In this document: piece by piece, positions 22,852-31,979 of the stretch
Numbering within the stretch: the stretch's first letter is position 1
Layout of the letters: every line of letters starts with the position of its first letter
Assembly (NCBI RefSeq): GCF_001514145.1
Contig: NZ_KQ948672.1
Coordinates: 195,701-250,424 of the forward strand
Direction: 5' to 3'
DNA length: 54,724 bases
Source: Streptomyces canus
GTDB taxonomy: Bacteria; Actinomycetota; Actinomycetes; Streptomycetales; Streptomycetaceae
Translations under genes and position numbers: made by a program
Notes under the pieces: model-generated
Databases searched by the model: none
Seen by the model: the letters and a program-made list of their open reading frames with translations, nothing else
Told to the model about the DNA's origin: nothing

Positions 22852-24725
22852 ACACGGTACGACTGACCACCTCGCAGGCTCTGGTGCGCTTCCTGGCCCA
22901 TCAGTACAGCGAGCGCGACGGACAGGAGCAGCGGCTGATCCCCGGCGTGTGGGGCATCTTCGGCCACGGCAACGTCGCCGGCATCGGCCAGGCGCTGTTG
23001 CAGGCCGCCACCACCGGTGAGGCCGACCTCCCCTACTACCTGGCCCGCAACGAACAGGGCATGGTCCACGCCTCCGTCGCCTACGCCAAGATGCGCGACC
23101 GGCTGGCCACCTTCGCCTGCACGGCCTCCACCGGCCCCGGCTCGACGAACATGATCACGGGTGCGGCACTGGCCACCACCAACCGCCTGCCGGTCCTGCT
23201 GCTGCCCTCCGACATGTTCGCCACCCGCGCCGCCGACCCCGTCCTGCAGCAGCTGGAGGACACCCGCGGCGGCGACGTCACCGTCAACGACGCCTTCCGC
23301 GCCGTATCGAAGTACTTCGACCGCATCTCGCGTCCCGAACAGCTCATCCCCGCCGCGCTCGCGGCGATGCGGGTCCTGACCGACCCCGTGGAGACGGGGG
23401 CGGTCACCCTCGCGCTGCCGCAGGACGTGCAGGCCGAGGCGTACGACTGGCCGGTGGCCTTCTTCCGGCGCCGGGTGTGGCACGTGGGCCGCCCGGTGCC
23501 GGAGCCGGCCGCCCTCGAACGGGCCGCGCGGTTGCTGCGCCAGGCCAAGAAGCCGCTCATCGTCGCGGGAGGCGGAGCCGTCTACTCCGGTGCCGAGACC
23601 GCGCTGCGGGCCTTCGCCGAGGCCACCGGCATCCCGGTCGCCGACACCCACGCCGGCAAGGGCGCGGTGCCCTGGGACCACCCCTGCGCCGTCGGCGGTA
23701 TCGGTTCGACGGGGTCGTACGCGGCGAACGAGCTGGCCCGGGAGGCGGACGTGGTGCTCGGTGTCGGCACCCGGTACTCCGACTTCACGACCGCGAGCCA
23801 CACGGTGTTCGCCAACCCGGACGTCACCTTCGTCAACCTCAACGTGGCACGTCTGGACGCCGTCAAGCACTCGGCGGAACCCCTGGTCGCCGACGCCCGG
23901 CTCGGCATCCAGGCGCTGGCGGGCGCGCTGACGGACTGGGAGGTCTCCGCCGATTACCGCGCGCTCACCCGTCAACTCATCGCCCGGACCCGGGAGATCG
24001 AGGAGGGGTGCTTCCACGTCGGCCATGGCCCGCTGCCCGCGCAGACCGAGATCCTCGGCGCCCTCAACGACGTCCTCGACGACCGGGCCGTGGTCATCAA
24101 CGCGGCCGGTTCCATGCCAGGCGATCTGCAGCAGCTGTGGCGGGCCAGGGATCCCAAGGCCTATCACGTCGAGTACGCCTACTCCTGCATGGGCTACGAG
24201 GTCGCCGCCGGCGTCGGCGTCAAGATGGCCGACCCCTCCCGCGAGGTCGTGGTTCTGGTCGGCGACGGCTCGTATCTGATGATGGCCCAGGAGATCGTGA
24301 CCATGATCTCCGAAGGCCTCAAGGTCATCGTCGTCCTGGTCCAGAACCACGGTTTCGCCTCCATCGGCGCCCTGTCGGAGTCGCTCGGCTCGCAGCGCTT
24401 CGGCACCAAGTACCGCTATCGAGACGGCGATTCGGGCCTCCTCGACGGTGAGGTGCTCCCCGTCGACCTGGCCGCGAACGCCTCCTCCCTGGGCGCGGAC
24501 GTTCTGCACGCCACCAGCGTCGACGAGTTCCGCTCGGCCATGGAGAAGGCGAAGGCAGCCACCCGCACCACGGTCGTGCACGTGGAGACCGACCTGTACG
24601 GGCCCAACCCGCCCGGCCACGGCTGGTGGGACGTCCCCGTCAGCGAGGTCGCCGCCCTCGACACCACCCGGAGCGCCTACGCCACCTACCTCGCCCACAA
24701 GCAGACCCAGCGCCCCTACCTGTAA
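22848..24725 (+). CDS. iolD: 3D-(3,5/4)-trihydroxycyclohexane-1,2-dione hydrolase
   Basis: 625-residue thiamine diphosphate enzyme of the acetolactate-synthase fold. The cofactor-activating Glu lies in LARNEQGMVHASVAYAK. The ThDP/Mg motif is GDGSYLMMAQEIVTMISEG ending with QNHGFASIG. It opens the inositol ring by hydrolysing the dione to 5-deoxy-glucuronate. It is full-length for the family and sits between iolB (ATGA overlap) and iolA (14 bp). Confidence 0.95.
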   Translation: MNTVRLTTSQALVRFLAHQYSERDGQEQRLIPGVWGIFGHGNVAGIGQALLQAATTGEADLPYYLARNEQGMVHASVAYAKMRDRLATFACTASTGPGSTNMITGAALATTNRLPVLLLPSDMFATRAADPVLQQLEDTRGGDVTVNDAFRAVSKYFDRISRPEQLIPAALAAMRVLTDPVETGAVTLALPQDVQAEAYDWPVAFFRRRVWHVGRPVPEPAALERAARLLRQAKKPLIVAGGGAVYSGAETALRAFAEATGIPVADTHAGKGAVPWDHPCAVGGIGSTGSYAANELAREADVVLGVGTRYSDFTTASHTVFANPDVTFVNLNVARLDAVKHSAEPLVADARLGIQALAGALTDWEVSADYRALTRQLIARTREIEEGCFHVGHGPLPAQTEILGALNDVLDDRAVVINAAGSMPGDLQQLWRARDPKAYHVEYAYSCMGYEVAAGVGVKMADPSREVVVLVGDGSYLMMAQEIVTMISEGLKVIVVLVQNHGFASIGALSESLGSQRFGTKYRYRDGDSGLLDGEVLPVDLAANASSLGADVLHATSVDEFRSAMEKAKAATRTTVVHVETDLYGPNPPGHGWWDVPVSEVAALDTTRSAYATYLAHKQTQRPYL

Positions 24726-24739
24726 GGAAACCGCTCCCC

Positions 24740-26230
24740 GTGAACACCATTCCGCACTGGATCAACGGCTCCCCGGTCCCCGGCACGGACACCGCCCCGG
24801 TTTTCAATCCCGCCACCGGGGCGGAGCAGGCCAGGGTCGTCCTCGGCGGGTCCGCCGACGTGGACGCCGCCGTGCAGGCCGCTTCCGCCGCGTTCGAGAC
24901 CTGGTCGCAGTCCTCGCTCTCGCAGCGCACCCAGGTGATGTTCGCCTTCCGCCGGCTCCTCGTCGAGCACGAGGAGGAGCTGGGCCGGATCATCTCCGCC
25001 GAGCACGGCAAGACCGTCGACGACGCCCGCGGGGAGATCACCCGCGGCCGGGAGGTCGTGGAGTTCGCCTGCGGCCTCGGTGAGGTGCTCAAGGGCTCCT
25101 TCTCCGACCAGGTCTCGCGTGGCGTGGACGTGCACGACTTCCGTCAGCCGTTGGGCGTGGTCGCCGGTGTCACTCCGTTCAACTTCCCCGCCATGGTGCC
25201 GCTGTGGATGCACCCGATCGCCATCGCCACCGGCAACACGTTCCTGTTGAAGCCGTCCGAGCGCGACCCCTCGGCCGCCAACTTCGTCGCCGCGCTCTAC
25301 CAGAAGGCCGGCCTGCCGGACGGCGTGTTCAACGTCGTCCACGGCGGCAAGGACGCCGTGGACGCGATCCTGACCCACCCGGGCATCGAGGCCGTCTCCT
25401 TCGTCGGCTCGACGCCGATCGCCCAGTACGTGCACGAACAGGCCACCGCGGCCGGCAAGCGCGTCCAGGCCCTCGGCGGCGCCAAGAACCACGCCGTCGT
25501 CCTGCCGGACGCCGACCTCGAATTCGCCGCCAACCACATCACCGCCGGCGCCTACGGCTCCGCGGGCGAACGCTGCATGGCCGTCTCCGTGGCCGTCGCC
25601 GTCGGCGACGCGGCCGACGGACTCGTCGAAGTCCTCGAACGCAAGGCCCGCGAGATCAACGTCGGCCCCGGCGACCTGCCCGGCACCGACATGGGTCCCC
25701 TGGTCACCAAGGCCGCCCAGGAGCGGGTGGAGAACGCGGTCGGCACCGCCCAGGCACAGGGCGCCAGCGTCGTGGTCGACGGCCGGGGCCGCAAGGTCGA
25801 CGGACACGAGGACGGCTTCTTCACCGGCCCCTCCCTCCTCGACCACGTCACCACCGCCATGGACGCCTACCGGGAAGAACTCTTCGGCCCCGTCCTCGCG
25901 ATCGTGCGCGTGGACACCCTCGACCAGGCCATCGACGTCATCAACGCCAACCCCTACGGCAACGGCACCGCCCTGTTCACCGCCTCCGGCGAAGCCGCGC
26001 GGCGATTCCAGCGCCGCGTCAAGGTCGGCATGATCGGCATCAACGTGCCGGTCCCGGTCCCGATGTCCTACTACTCCTTCGGCGGCTGGAAGGACTCCCT
26101 CATCGGCGACCACCCGATCCACGGCCCCGAGGGCATCCGCTTCTACACCCGCCCCAAGGTCGTCACCACCCGCTGGCCGCAGCAGGCCCAGCAGATCGCC
26201 GCAGGCTTCGACTTCCCCACCTCCAACTGA
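24740..26230 (+). CDS. iolA: CoA-acylating methylmalonate-semialdehyde dehydrogenase
   Basis: 496-residue aldehyde dehydrogenase. The catalytic Cys is in SAGERCMAVS (about C279). The NAD-binding FVGSTPIAQYVHEQATAAGKRVQALGGAKNH and the PVPVPMSYYSFGGWKDS signature mark the MmsA/IolA subfamily, which makes acetyl-CoA or propionyl-CoA from malonate or methylmalonate semialdehyde. GTG at 24740 with AAGGAAA upstream. It completes the inositol pathway and could also serve valine breakdown. Confidence 0.95.
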   Translation: MNTIPHWINGSPVPGTDTAPVFNPATGAEQARVVLGGSADVDAAVQAASAAFETWSQSSLSQRTQVMFAFRRLLVEHEEELGRIISAEHGKTVDDARGEITRGREVVEFACGLGEVLKGSFSDQVSRGVDVHDFRQPLGVVAGVTPFNFPAMVPLWMHPIAIATGNTFLLKPSERDPSAANFVAALYQKAGLPDGVFNVVHGGKDAVDAILTHPGIEAVSFVGSTPIAQYVHEQATAAGKRVQALGGAKNHAVVLPDADLEFAANHITAGAYGSAGERCMAVSVAVAVGDAADGLVEVLERKAREINVGPGDLPGTDMGPLVTKAAQERVENAVGTAQAQGASVVVDGRGRKVDGHEDGFFTGPSLLDHVTTAMDAYREELFGPVLAIVRVDTLDQAIDVINANPYGNGTALFTASGEAARRFQRRVKVGMIGINVPVPVPMSYYSFGGWKDSLIGDHPIHGPEGIRFYTRPKVVTTRWPQQAQQIAAGFDFPTSN

Positions 26231-26258
26231 CCCCTGTCCCCTCCCCGAAGGACACTTC

Positions 26259-27209
26259 ATGGCAACGGCGCCATCCCCGCTCCGCACCACCGTCGGCAAC
26301 CTGTGTCTGGGCTCCGCCCCCGACTCCTGGGGCGTCTGGTTCCCCGAGGACGAGCACCAGGTGCCGCACACCCGCTTCCTCGACGAACTCGCGCAGGCCG
26401 GTTACCGGTGGCTGGAGCTCGGCCCGTACGGCTATCTCCCCACCGACCCGCGGCGCCTCAAGGAGGAGCTGGACGCCCGTGGCCTGAAGGTCTCCGGTGG
26501 TACGGCCTTCGGCGCGCTGCACCGGCCCGAGGCATGGGACGAGATGCTCGCCCACGTCCGCCAGGTGGCCACGCTGACCCAGGCCGCGGGCGCCCACCAC
26601 CTGGTCCTCATCCCGCCCATGTACCGGGACGAGAAGACCGGCGCGTTCACCGAGTCCCCGGAGCTGACCGCCGGCCAGTGGGCGGGCTTCGGCAAGGCCG
26701 CCGACCGGCTGGGCAGGCTGCTGCTCGACGAGTACGACGTCCGGCTGGTGATCCACCCGCACGCCGACAGCCACATCCAGACCCAGCCGGAGATCGAGCG
26801 GCTGCTGAACGAGTCGGACGGCCGGTACACCAACCTCTGCCTGGACACCGGGCATGTGGCCTACGGCGGCGGGGACAACCTCGATCTCATCCGCCGGTTC
26901 GGCGAGCGGGTGGGCTACGTCCACATCAAGCAGATGGACCCGGAGATACTCGCGCAGGTCGCCGCCGAGGACCTCTCCTTCGGCGAGGCCGTCAAGCGGG
27001 GTGTATGCGTGTCGCCGCCCGCGGGAGTGCCGAACCCGGCCGACGTGGTGGCCGAACTCGCCCAGCTGGACGCCGAGTTGTTCGTGATCGTCGAGCAGGA
27101 CCTGTACCCGTGCGCTCCCGAGGTCCCGCTGCCCATCGCGGTGACCACGCGGGAACACCTGGCCGGCTGCGGCCTCACCGGAACCCGACGCCCGAACGAC
27201 GACCGATAG
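26259..27209 (+). CDS. iolE: Inosose dehydratase-type TIM barrel protein
   Basis: 316 residues, AP endonuclease family 2 / xylose isomerase-like TIM barrel. Metal ligands are visible around LVIHPHADSHIQT, LCLDTGHVAYGGGDN and YVHIKQMDPE. The N-terminal GSAPDSWGVWFPEDEHQ is typical of IolE, which dehydrates 2-keto-myo-inositol to the dione acted on by IolD. The gap to iolA is 28 bp. Confidence 0.88.
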   Translation: MATAPSPLRTTVGNLCLGSAPDSWGVWFPEDEHQVPHTRFLDELAQAGYRWLELGPYGYLPTDPRRLKEELDARGLKVSGGTAFGALHRPEAWDEMLAHVRQVATLTQAAGAHHLVLIPPMYRDEKTGAFTESPELTAGQWAGFGKAADRLGRLLLDEYDVRLVIHPHADSHIQTQPEIERLLNESDGRYTNLCLDTGHVAYGGGDNLDLIRRFGERVGYVHIKQMDPEILAQVAAEDLSFGEAVKRGVCVSPPAGVPNPADVVAELAQLDAELFVIVEQDLYPCAPEVPLPIAVTTREHLAGCGLTGTRRPNDDR

Positions 27210-27218
27210 GAGGTGGCC

Positions 27219-28640
27219 ATGGACGTCAGGGACGACGCGACTCAGGCTCCCACCCTCACGGACGAAGCTCCGCCCGCCGTCTCCCGGCGGCTGCGGGTCA
27301 TCACGGTCATCGCCACCTTCGGCGGACTGCTCTTCGGCTACGACACCGGCGTCATCAACGGCGCCCTGCCGTACATGACGGACGACCTCGGTCTGACCGC
27401 GGTCACCGAGGGCATGGTCACCAGCTCGCTTCTGCTGGGTGCCGCGCTGGGCGCGGTGATCGGCGGACGGCTGTCGGACGCGCGCGGACGGCGCCGTACG
27501 ATTCTCGCCCTCGCGGTGCTGTTCTTCGTCGGGGCGCTGGGCTGCACGCTCGCGCCGACCACCGCGGTGATGGTGGTCGCGCGGTTCGTGCTCGGTCTCG
27601 CGGTCGGCGGTGCTTCGGTGACCGTGCCGGTGTACCTCGCCGAGGTCTCCCCCGCCGAGCGGCGTGGCGCGCTGGTCACCCGTAACGAACTCATGATCGT
27701 CAGCGGGCAGTTGCTCGCCTTCACCTCCAACGCGATCATCGCGCGGGCGGGCGGCGAGTCCGGCGGGGTGTGGCGATGGATGCTGGTGATCGCCACAATC
27801 CCGGCCGTGGTGCTGTGGTTCGGCATGCTGGTAATGCCGGAGAGCCCGCGCTGGCTGGCCTCCCGGGCGCGTTTCAGCGAGGCGCTGGAGGTCCTGAAGC
27901 AGGTGCGTTCGCGGCAGCGCGCCGAAGCCGAACTCGCCGAGGTGTCCGCGCTCGCGGTCAAGGAGGAGGAGCAACGGCTCGGCGGCTGGCAGGACATGAG
28001 GTCCACGCCGTGGATCCGCAAGCTGATGTTCGTCGGCTTCGGCATCGCGATCGTGCAGCAGATCACCGGCGTCAACACGATCATGTACTACGGCACCCAG
28101 ATCCTCACCGACGCCGGTTTCGCCGCCGACAGCGCGCTGACCGCGAACATCGCCAACGGTGTGATCTCGGTGCTGGCGACCTTCGTCGGGATCTGGCTGC
28201 TGGGCCGGGTGCCCCGCCGTCCGATGCTGATGACCGGTCAGGCGGGCACCACGGCGGCCCTGTTGCTCATCGGTGTCTTCTCGCTGGTGCTGCCCTCGGG
28301 CGACGGTCGCGCCTACGCCGTGCTCGCGATGACCGTCACGTTCCTCGCCTTCCAGCAGGGCGCGATCTCGCCGGTGACCTGGCTGATGCTGTCGGAGATC
28401 TTCCCGATGCGGATGCGCGGCTTCGGCATGGGCGTGGCCGCGGTGGTGCTGTGGCTGACCAACTTCGTGATCGGTCTTGTCTTCCCGTCGCTGGTCTCCG
28501 GCATCGGGATCTCCAACACCTTCTTCCTCTTCGTGGTGGCGGGCGTCTTCTCGATCGTCTTCGTCAAGCGCTGCGTCCCCGAGACCAAGGGCCGCACCCT
28601 CGAAACCCTCGAAGCCGAACTCCGGGCGCGCTTCTCCTAG
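27219..28640 (+). CDS. iolT: MFS sugar porter, probable myo-inositol transporter
   Basis: 473 residues, twelve predicted membrane helices. Sugar-porter signatures are clear: GLLFGYDTGVINGALP, GRLSDARGRRRTI, PESPRWL and PETKGRTLE. Proton-coupled uptake of inositol is expected from the context. The start ATG at 27219 has a perfect AGGAGG five nt upstream; an in-frame GTG at 27213 overlaps that site. It lies 9 bp after iolE. Confidence 0.92.
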   Translation: MDVRDDATQAPTLTDEAPPAVSRRLRVITVIATFGGLLFGYDTGVINGALPYMTDDLGLTAVTEGMVTSSLLLGAALGAVIGGRLSDARGRRRTILALAVLFFVGALGCTLAPTTAVMVVARFVLGLAVGGASVTVPVYLAEVSPAERRGALVTRNELMIVSGQLLAFTSNAIIARAGGESGGVWRWMLVIATIPAVVLWFGMLVMPESPRWLASRARFSEALEVLKQVRSRQRAEAELAEVSALAVKEEEQRLGGWQDMRSTPWIRKLMFVGFGIAIVQQITGVNTIMYYGTQILTDAGFAADSALTANIANGVISVLATFVGIWLLGRVPRRPMLMTGQAGTTAALLLIGVFSLVLPSGDGRAYAVLAMTVTFLAFQQGAISPVTWLMLSEIFPMRMRGFGMGVAAVVLWLTNFVIGLVFPSLVSGIGISNTFFLFVVAGVFSIVFVKRCVPETKGRTLETLEAELRARFS

Positions 28641-28663
28641 TTACCACTCGTTAGGAAACGACC

Positions 28664-29680
28664 ATGACTGTACGTGTAGGGGTGATCGGCGCCGGCTGGA
28701 TCGGCCACGAGCACATCCGGCGTCTCACCCACACCGTGACCGGTGCCCGGGTCACCGCGGTCACCGACATCGACGCGGCCCGTGCCGAGGAGGCGGCGGC
28801 ACCGGTCGGTGCCCGGGTGTGCGCGAGCGGTGCCGAGCTCATCGCGGCGGACGACGTGGACGCCGTCCTGGTGACGTCCTGGGGCCCCACCCACGCCGAG
28901 CACGTGCTGACCGCGATAGCCGCCGGAAAGCCGGTGTTCTGCGAGAAGCCGCTGGCCACCACCGCCGAGGACTGCTTGAGGATCGTCGAGGCGGAGACGG
29001 CCCACGGCCGCCGCCTGGTCCAGGTCGGCTTCATGCGCCGTTACGACGCCGGCTATCGCCAGATGAAGCAGGTCATCGACGCGGGCCGGATCGGTGAGCC
29101 GCTGATCGTGCACTGCGCCCACCGCAACCCGACCGTCCCGGAGTCGTACACCTCCGCCATGGCAGCCCTGGACACGGCGGTGCACGAGGTGGACGTGCTG
29201 CGGTGGCTCCTCGACGACGAGATCGTCTCCACCCAGGTGCTCACCCCACGCGCCACGAGCAAACGGTTCGCCCACCTCAAGGACCCGCAGATCATGCTCT
29301 TCGAGACGGCGAAGGGCGTCCGCATCGATCTGGAGGTCTTCGTCAACTGCCAGTACGGCTACGACATCCAGTGCGAGGCGGTCGGCGAGGAGGGTCTCGT
29401 ACGGCTGCCCGACCCGGCCACGGTGGGTGTGCGGACCGCCGCTCAGCACAGCACCGAGGTGCTCACGGACTGGGTGGGGCGCTTCCGGGACGCCTTCGAC
29501 ACCGAGTTCCGTGAGTGGATCGCGGGCCTCGCCGCCGGTGCCGAGCCCACCGGCCCGTCCGCCTGGGACGGGTACGCCGCCACCGTCATCACCGCCGCGA
29601 CCGTCGAGGCCCTGGAGTCGGGCCGCGTCATCGCCACGGACCTCAAGCCCCGTCCCGCCTTCTACGGAGGTGCCGCGTGA
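28664..29680 (+). CDS. iolG: Inositol 2-dehydrogenase
   Basis: 338-residue Gfo/Idh/MocA oxidoreductase. The Rossmann motif is GVIGAGWIGHEH at the N-terminus, the family motif is CEKPLATTAEDC (the Lys of EKP is catalytic), and DTAVHEVDVLRWLL supplies the catalytic His. It oxidises myo-inositol to 2-keto-myo-inositol with NAD, the first step of the pathway. Its stop overlaps the next start (GTGA). Confidence 0.93.
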   Translation: MTVRVGVIGAGWIGHEHIRRLTHTVTGARVTAVTDIDAARAEEAAAPVGARVCASGAELIAADDVDAVLVTSWGPTHAEHVLTAIAAGKPVFCEKPLATTAEDCLRIVEAETAHGRRLVQVGFMRRYDAGYRQMKQVIDAGRIGEPLIVHCAHRNPTVPESYTSAMAALDTAVHEVDVLRWLLDDEIVSTQVLTPRATSKRFAHLKDPQIMLFETAKGVRIDLEVFVNCQYGYDIQCEAVGEEGLVRLPDPATVGVRTAAQHSTEVLTDWVGRFRDAFDTEFREWIAGLAAGAEPTGPSAWDGYAATVITAATVEALESGRVIATDLKPRPAFYGGAA

Positions 29681-30546
29681 AGATCGCCCTCGACCCGTAC
29701 ATGTTCCGTTCCCTGCCGATCGACGACATGGTGCGCACGGTGGCCGAACTCGGCTACGAATACATCGAGTTGTCGCCACGCGACGACTTCATGCCGTTCT
29801 TCCTGCACCCGCGGGCGGACGGCGAGCGCATCGCGGAGCTGAAGAACGCCCTGCGCACGCACGGCGTGAAGCTGTCCTCCGTGCTGCCGCTGTACAAGTG
29901 GTCATCGCCCGACGAGGCCGAGCGGCAGGCCGCCGTCCGCTACTGGAAGCGGATGATCGAGATCACCGCGGACCTCGAATGCCCGCTGATGAACAGCGAG
30001 TTCAACGGCCGTCCCGAGCGCGCCGCCGAGAGCGAGGCCGCGTTCTGGAACTCGCTGGAGGAGCTGCTCCCTCTGTTCGAGCGCGAAGGCATCGCTCTGA
30101 ACCTGGAGGCCCACCCCGATGACTTCTGCGAGGAGAACACCCCCGCGGTCGACCTCGTCCGGGCCATCGACAAGCCGTGGGTGAACTACCTGTACTGCGC
30201 ACCGCACAGCTTCCACCTGTCGGGCCCCGCGGAGGCCGGGGCGGACATCGCGAAGATGATGCGCTACGCGGGTGACAAGCTCCAGCACGTGCACATCGCG
30301 GACTCCTTCAATCACAAGGGGTCCAGCGGCCTGCGCTACATCCTCAACCCGCCCGGCACCACGGCCCGTATCCACCAGCACCTGGACATCGGCCAGGGCG
30401 AGGTCGACTGGGAGGCCTTCTTCGGCACCCTGCGCGAGGTGGGCTTCGACGGCGTGGCGACCGCCTGTGTCTTCGCCTGGGAGGAGCGGGCGCGCGAGTC
30501 CTCGGCGTTCATGCTGGACCGGATCAGCAAGGAGCTGGGCGGGTAG
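29677..30546 (+). CDS. iolH: IolH/IolI-like sugar phosphate isomerase/epimerase
   Basis: 289-residue xylose isomerase-like TIM barrel. Metal-site segments are LMNSEFNGRP, NLEAHPDDFCEEN, PHSFHLSGPAEAG, QHVHIADSFNH and the final DIGQGEVDWEAFF. It is the last gene of the inositol operon. IolH/IolI relatives interconvert inososes or act on later intermediates; the exact reaction cannot be told from sequence, so the symbol is by context. It starts with GTG overlapping the iolG stop. Confidence 0.82.
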   Translation: MKIALDPYMFRSLPIDDMVRTVAELGYEYIELSPRDDFMPFFLHPRADGERIAELKNALRTHGVKLSSVLPLYKWSSPDEAERQAAVRYWKRMIEITADLECPLMNSEFNGRPERAAESEAAFWNSLEELLPLFEREGIALNLEAHPDDFCEENTPAVDLVRAIDKPWVNYLYCAPHSFHLSGPAEAGADIAKMMRYAGDKLQHVHIADSFNHKGSSGLRYILNPPGTTARIHQHLDIGQGEVDWEAFFGTLREVGFDGVATACVFAWEERARESSAFMLDRISKELGG

Positions 30547-30589
30547 CCGGTCGAACAGCTCGTTGAACCAGGAGATGTCTCCCGTCAGC

Positions 30590-30627
30590 CCCCGGCCGGC
30601 TCGGCGGGGCGCGTCACCGGGCCGGGG
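30590..30627 (+). terminator. Possible terminator after the inositol operon
   Basis: CCCCGGCC (30590-30597) can pair with GGCCGGGG (30620-30627) around a 22-nt loop. No U-tract follows. The 129-bp gap contains nothing else clear apart from the GGGAG ribosome site of the next gene. Confidence 0.35.
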
Positions 30628-30675
30628 CGGGCCTGCATAACGTAGGGGGAGATCACCACCTGCCCGGGAGCACGC

Positions 30676-31797
30676 ATGACAGGTAGCCGCCGCAAGAGAC
30701 CTGGCGACACCTTCGACGCCATCGAGCCTCCGGGCAACGCCGAGCTGGTCGCCGGGGTGGTGACCGTGACGGGCCTGGTCGAGGTCCTCGGCACGCTGTC
30801 CGGCTCCGAGGTGTGGCTCCTGGGGCTCCTGGTGTTCCTGCCGGGCGCCGCCTCGGCGCTGGGCACGGTCCGGCAGACGACGTTCGTCGCCGTGTGGACG
30901 GCGATCGTCGTCACCCTCAGTGTGCTGCTGCGGGACCGCGACGGGGGCCACTGGCTCGACCGGCTCCTGCTGGTCCTGTTCACGCTGGCCCTGGCGGCCA
31001 CCTCCGTCTACGCCTGCCACCGGCGGATCAGTCGCGAGCACGCGATGCTGCGTCTGCGCTCGACCGCCGCGGCCATGCAGCGGCACATCCTGCACCCTCT
31101 CCCTCTGCTCACCGACGACGTCCTGGTCAACGGCGTGTACGAGCCGCTCCAGGAGGAACGGCTCGTCGGCGGCGACATCTACGACGTCGTCGACTCGCCC
31201 TTCGGGACCCGGGTGCTGATCGGGGACGTGCAGGGCAAGGGGCTGGCCGCCGTGGGCTCCGCGTTCGCCGTCATCGGCGCCTTCCGGGAGGCGGCCCACC
31301 GCGAGCCCACCCTCACCGGGCTCGTGGACGCCCTGGACGCCGCCGTCGTGCGGCACAACTCCTATGCGATGCACACCGGTGACGACGAACGCTTCGTCAC
31401 GGCCCTCGTCGTCGGCGTCGACGCGGAGACCGAGGTGCAGGCCGTCAACTGCGGACACGTCCTGCCGCATGTGCTGTACGAGGGGACGATCACCACTCCC
31501 GAACTGGAGCCCGGCGTCCCGCTCGGCCTGGCCGAGCTCGCCCACGAGCCCACGACCGTGGGCTGGTTCGAGTTCCCCGAGGGCGCGACGCTGCTGCTGA
31601 GCACCGACGGCCTGACGGAGACCCGCTCCGCGGACGGCACGTTCTACCCGGTCGACGAGCGCCTGACGAAGTACGTCGGCCTCTCCCCCACCGAGCTGCC
31701 ACAGGCCCTGCACGACGACGCGCGCGCGTTCGCCGGCAGCGGTGGCCCGCACGACGACGTCGCTGTCCTGACGGTCCGCCGCTCCCCTCGCCTCTGA
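30676..31797 (+). CDS. Membrane-bound SpoIIE-type PP2C Ser/Thr phosphatase
   Basis: 373 residues. Four hydrophobic helices lie at about 20-41, 46-66, 69-86 and 94-115. A cytoplasmic SpoIIE/PPM phosphatase domain follows from about 135. Metal-binding Asp residues are all present in GGDIYDV, GDVQGKG, LLLSTDGLTETR and GGPHDDVAVLTV. Such enzymes dephosphorylate anti-sigma factor antagonists or similar partners. No anti-sigma factor or sigma gene is next to it, so its target is unknown. The next gene is a sensor kinase on the same strand, about 180 bp away. Confidence 0.92.
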   Translation: MTGSRRKRPGDTFDAIEPPGNAELVAGVVTVTGLVEVLGTLSGSEVWLLGLLVFLPGAASALGTVRQTTFVAVWTAIVVTLSVLLRDRDGGHWLDRLLLVLFTLALAATSVYACHRRISREHAMLRLRSTAAAMQRHILHPLPLLTDDVLVNGVYEPLQEERLVGGDIYDVVDSPFGTRVLIGDVQGKGLAAVGSAFAVIGAFREAAHREPTLTGLVDALDAAVVRHNSYAMHTGDDERFVTALVVGVDAETEVQAVNCGHVLPHVLYEGTITTPELEPGVPLGLAELAHEPTTVGWFEFPEGATLLLSTDGLTETRSADGTFYPVDERLTKYVGLSPTELPQALHDDARAFAGSGGPHDDVAVLTVRRSPRL

Positions 31798-31803
31798 GAG
31801 CGG

Positions 31804-31824
31804 CCCACTTCGATGAAAGGTGGG
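31804..31824 (+). terminator. Weak hairpin after the phosphatase gene
   Basis: CCCAC (31804-31808) pairs with GTGGG (31820-31824), with part of the loop able to add T-A pairs. Short stem; only suggestive. Confidence 0.25.
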
Positions 31825-31979
31825 TCAGAAGTGAAGACATGGTGCTAGGAATTGGCCACAACCGCTCATCCTGCGCACCCTTCCCCGAATCGCCCGGCGC
31901 GTGGATCTGAACAAATACCCCTGTGCGCCACGTTCTTAGGAGTGCAGGACGCGAGGCGAACCAGAACCGTGAGGCCATC

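Noticed and set aside
24716..26371. 551-codon minus-strand frame opposite iolA
   Set aside because: No family features; iolA on the other strand has an intact active site and family length.
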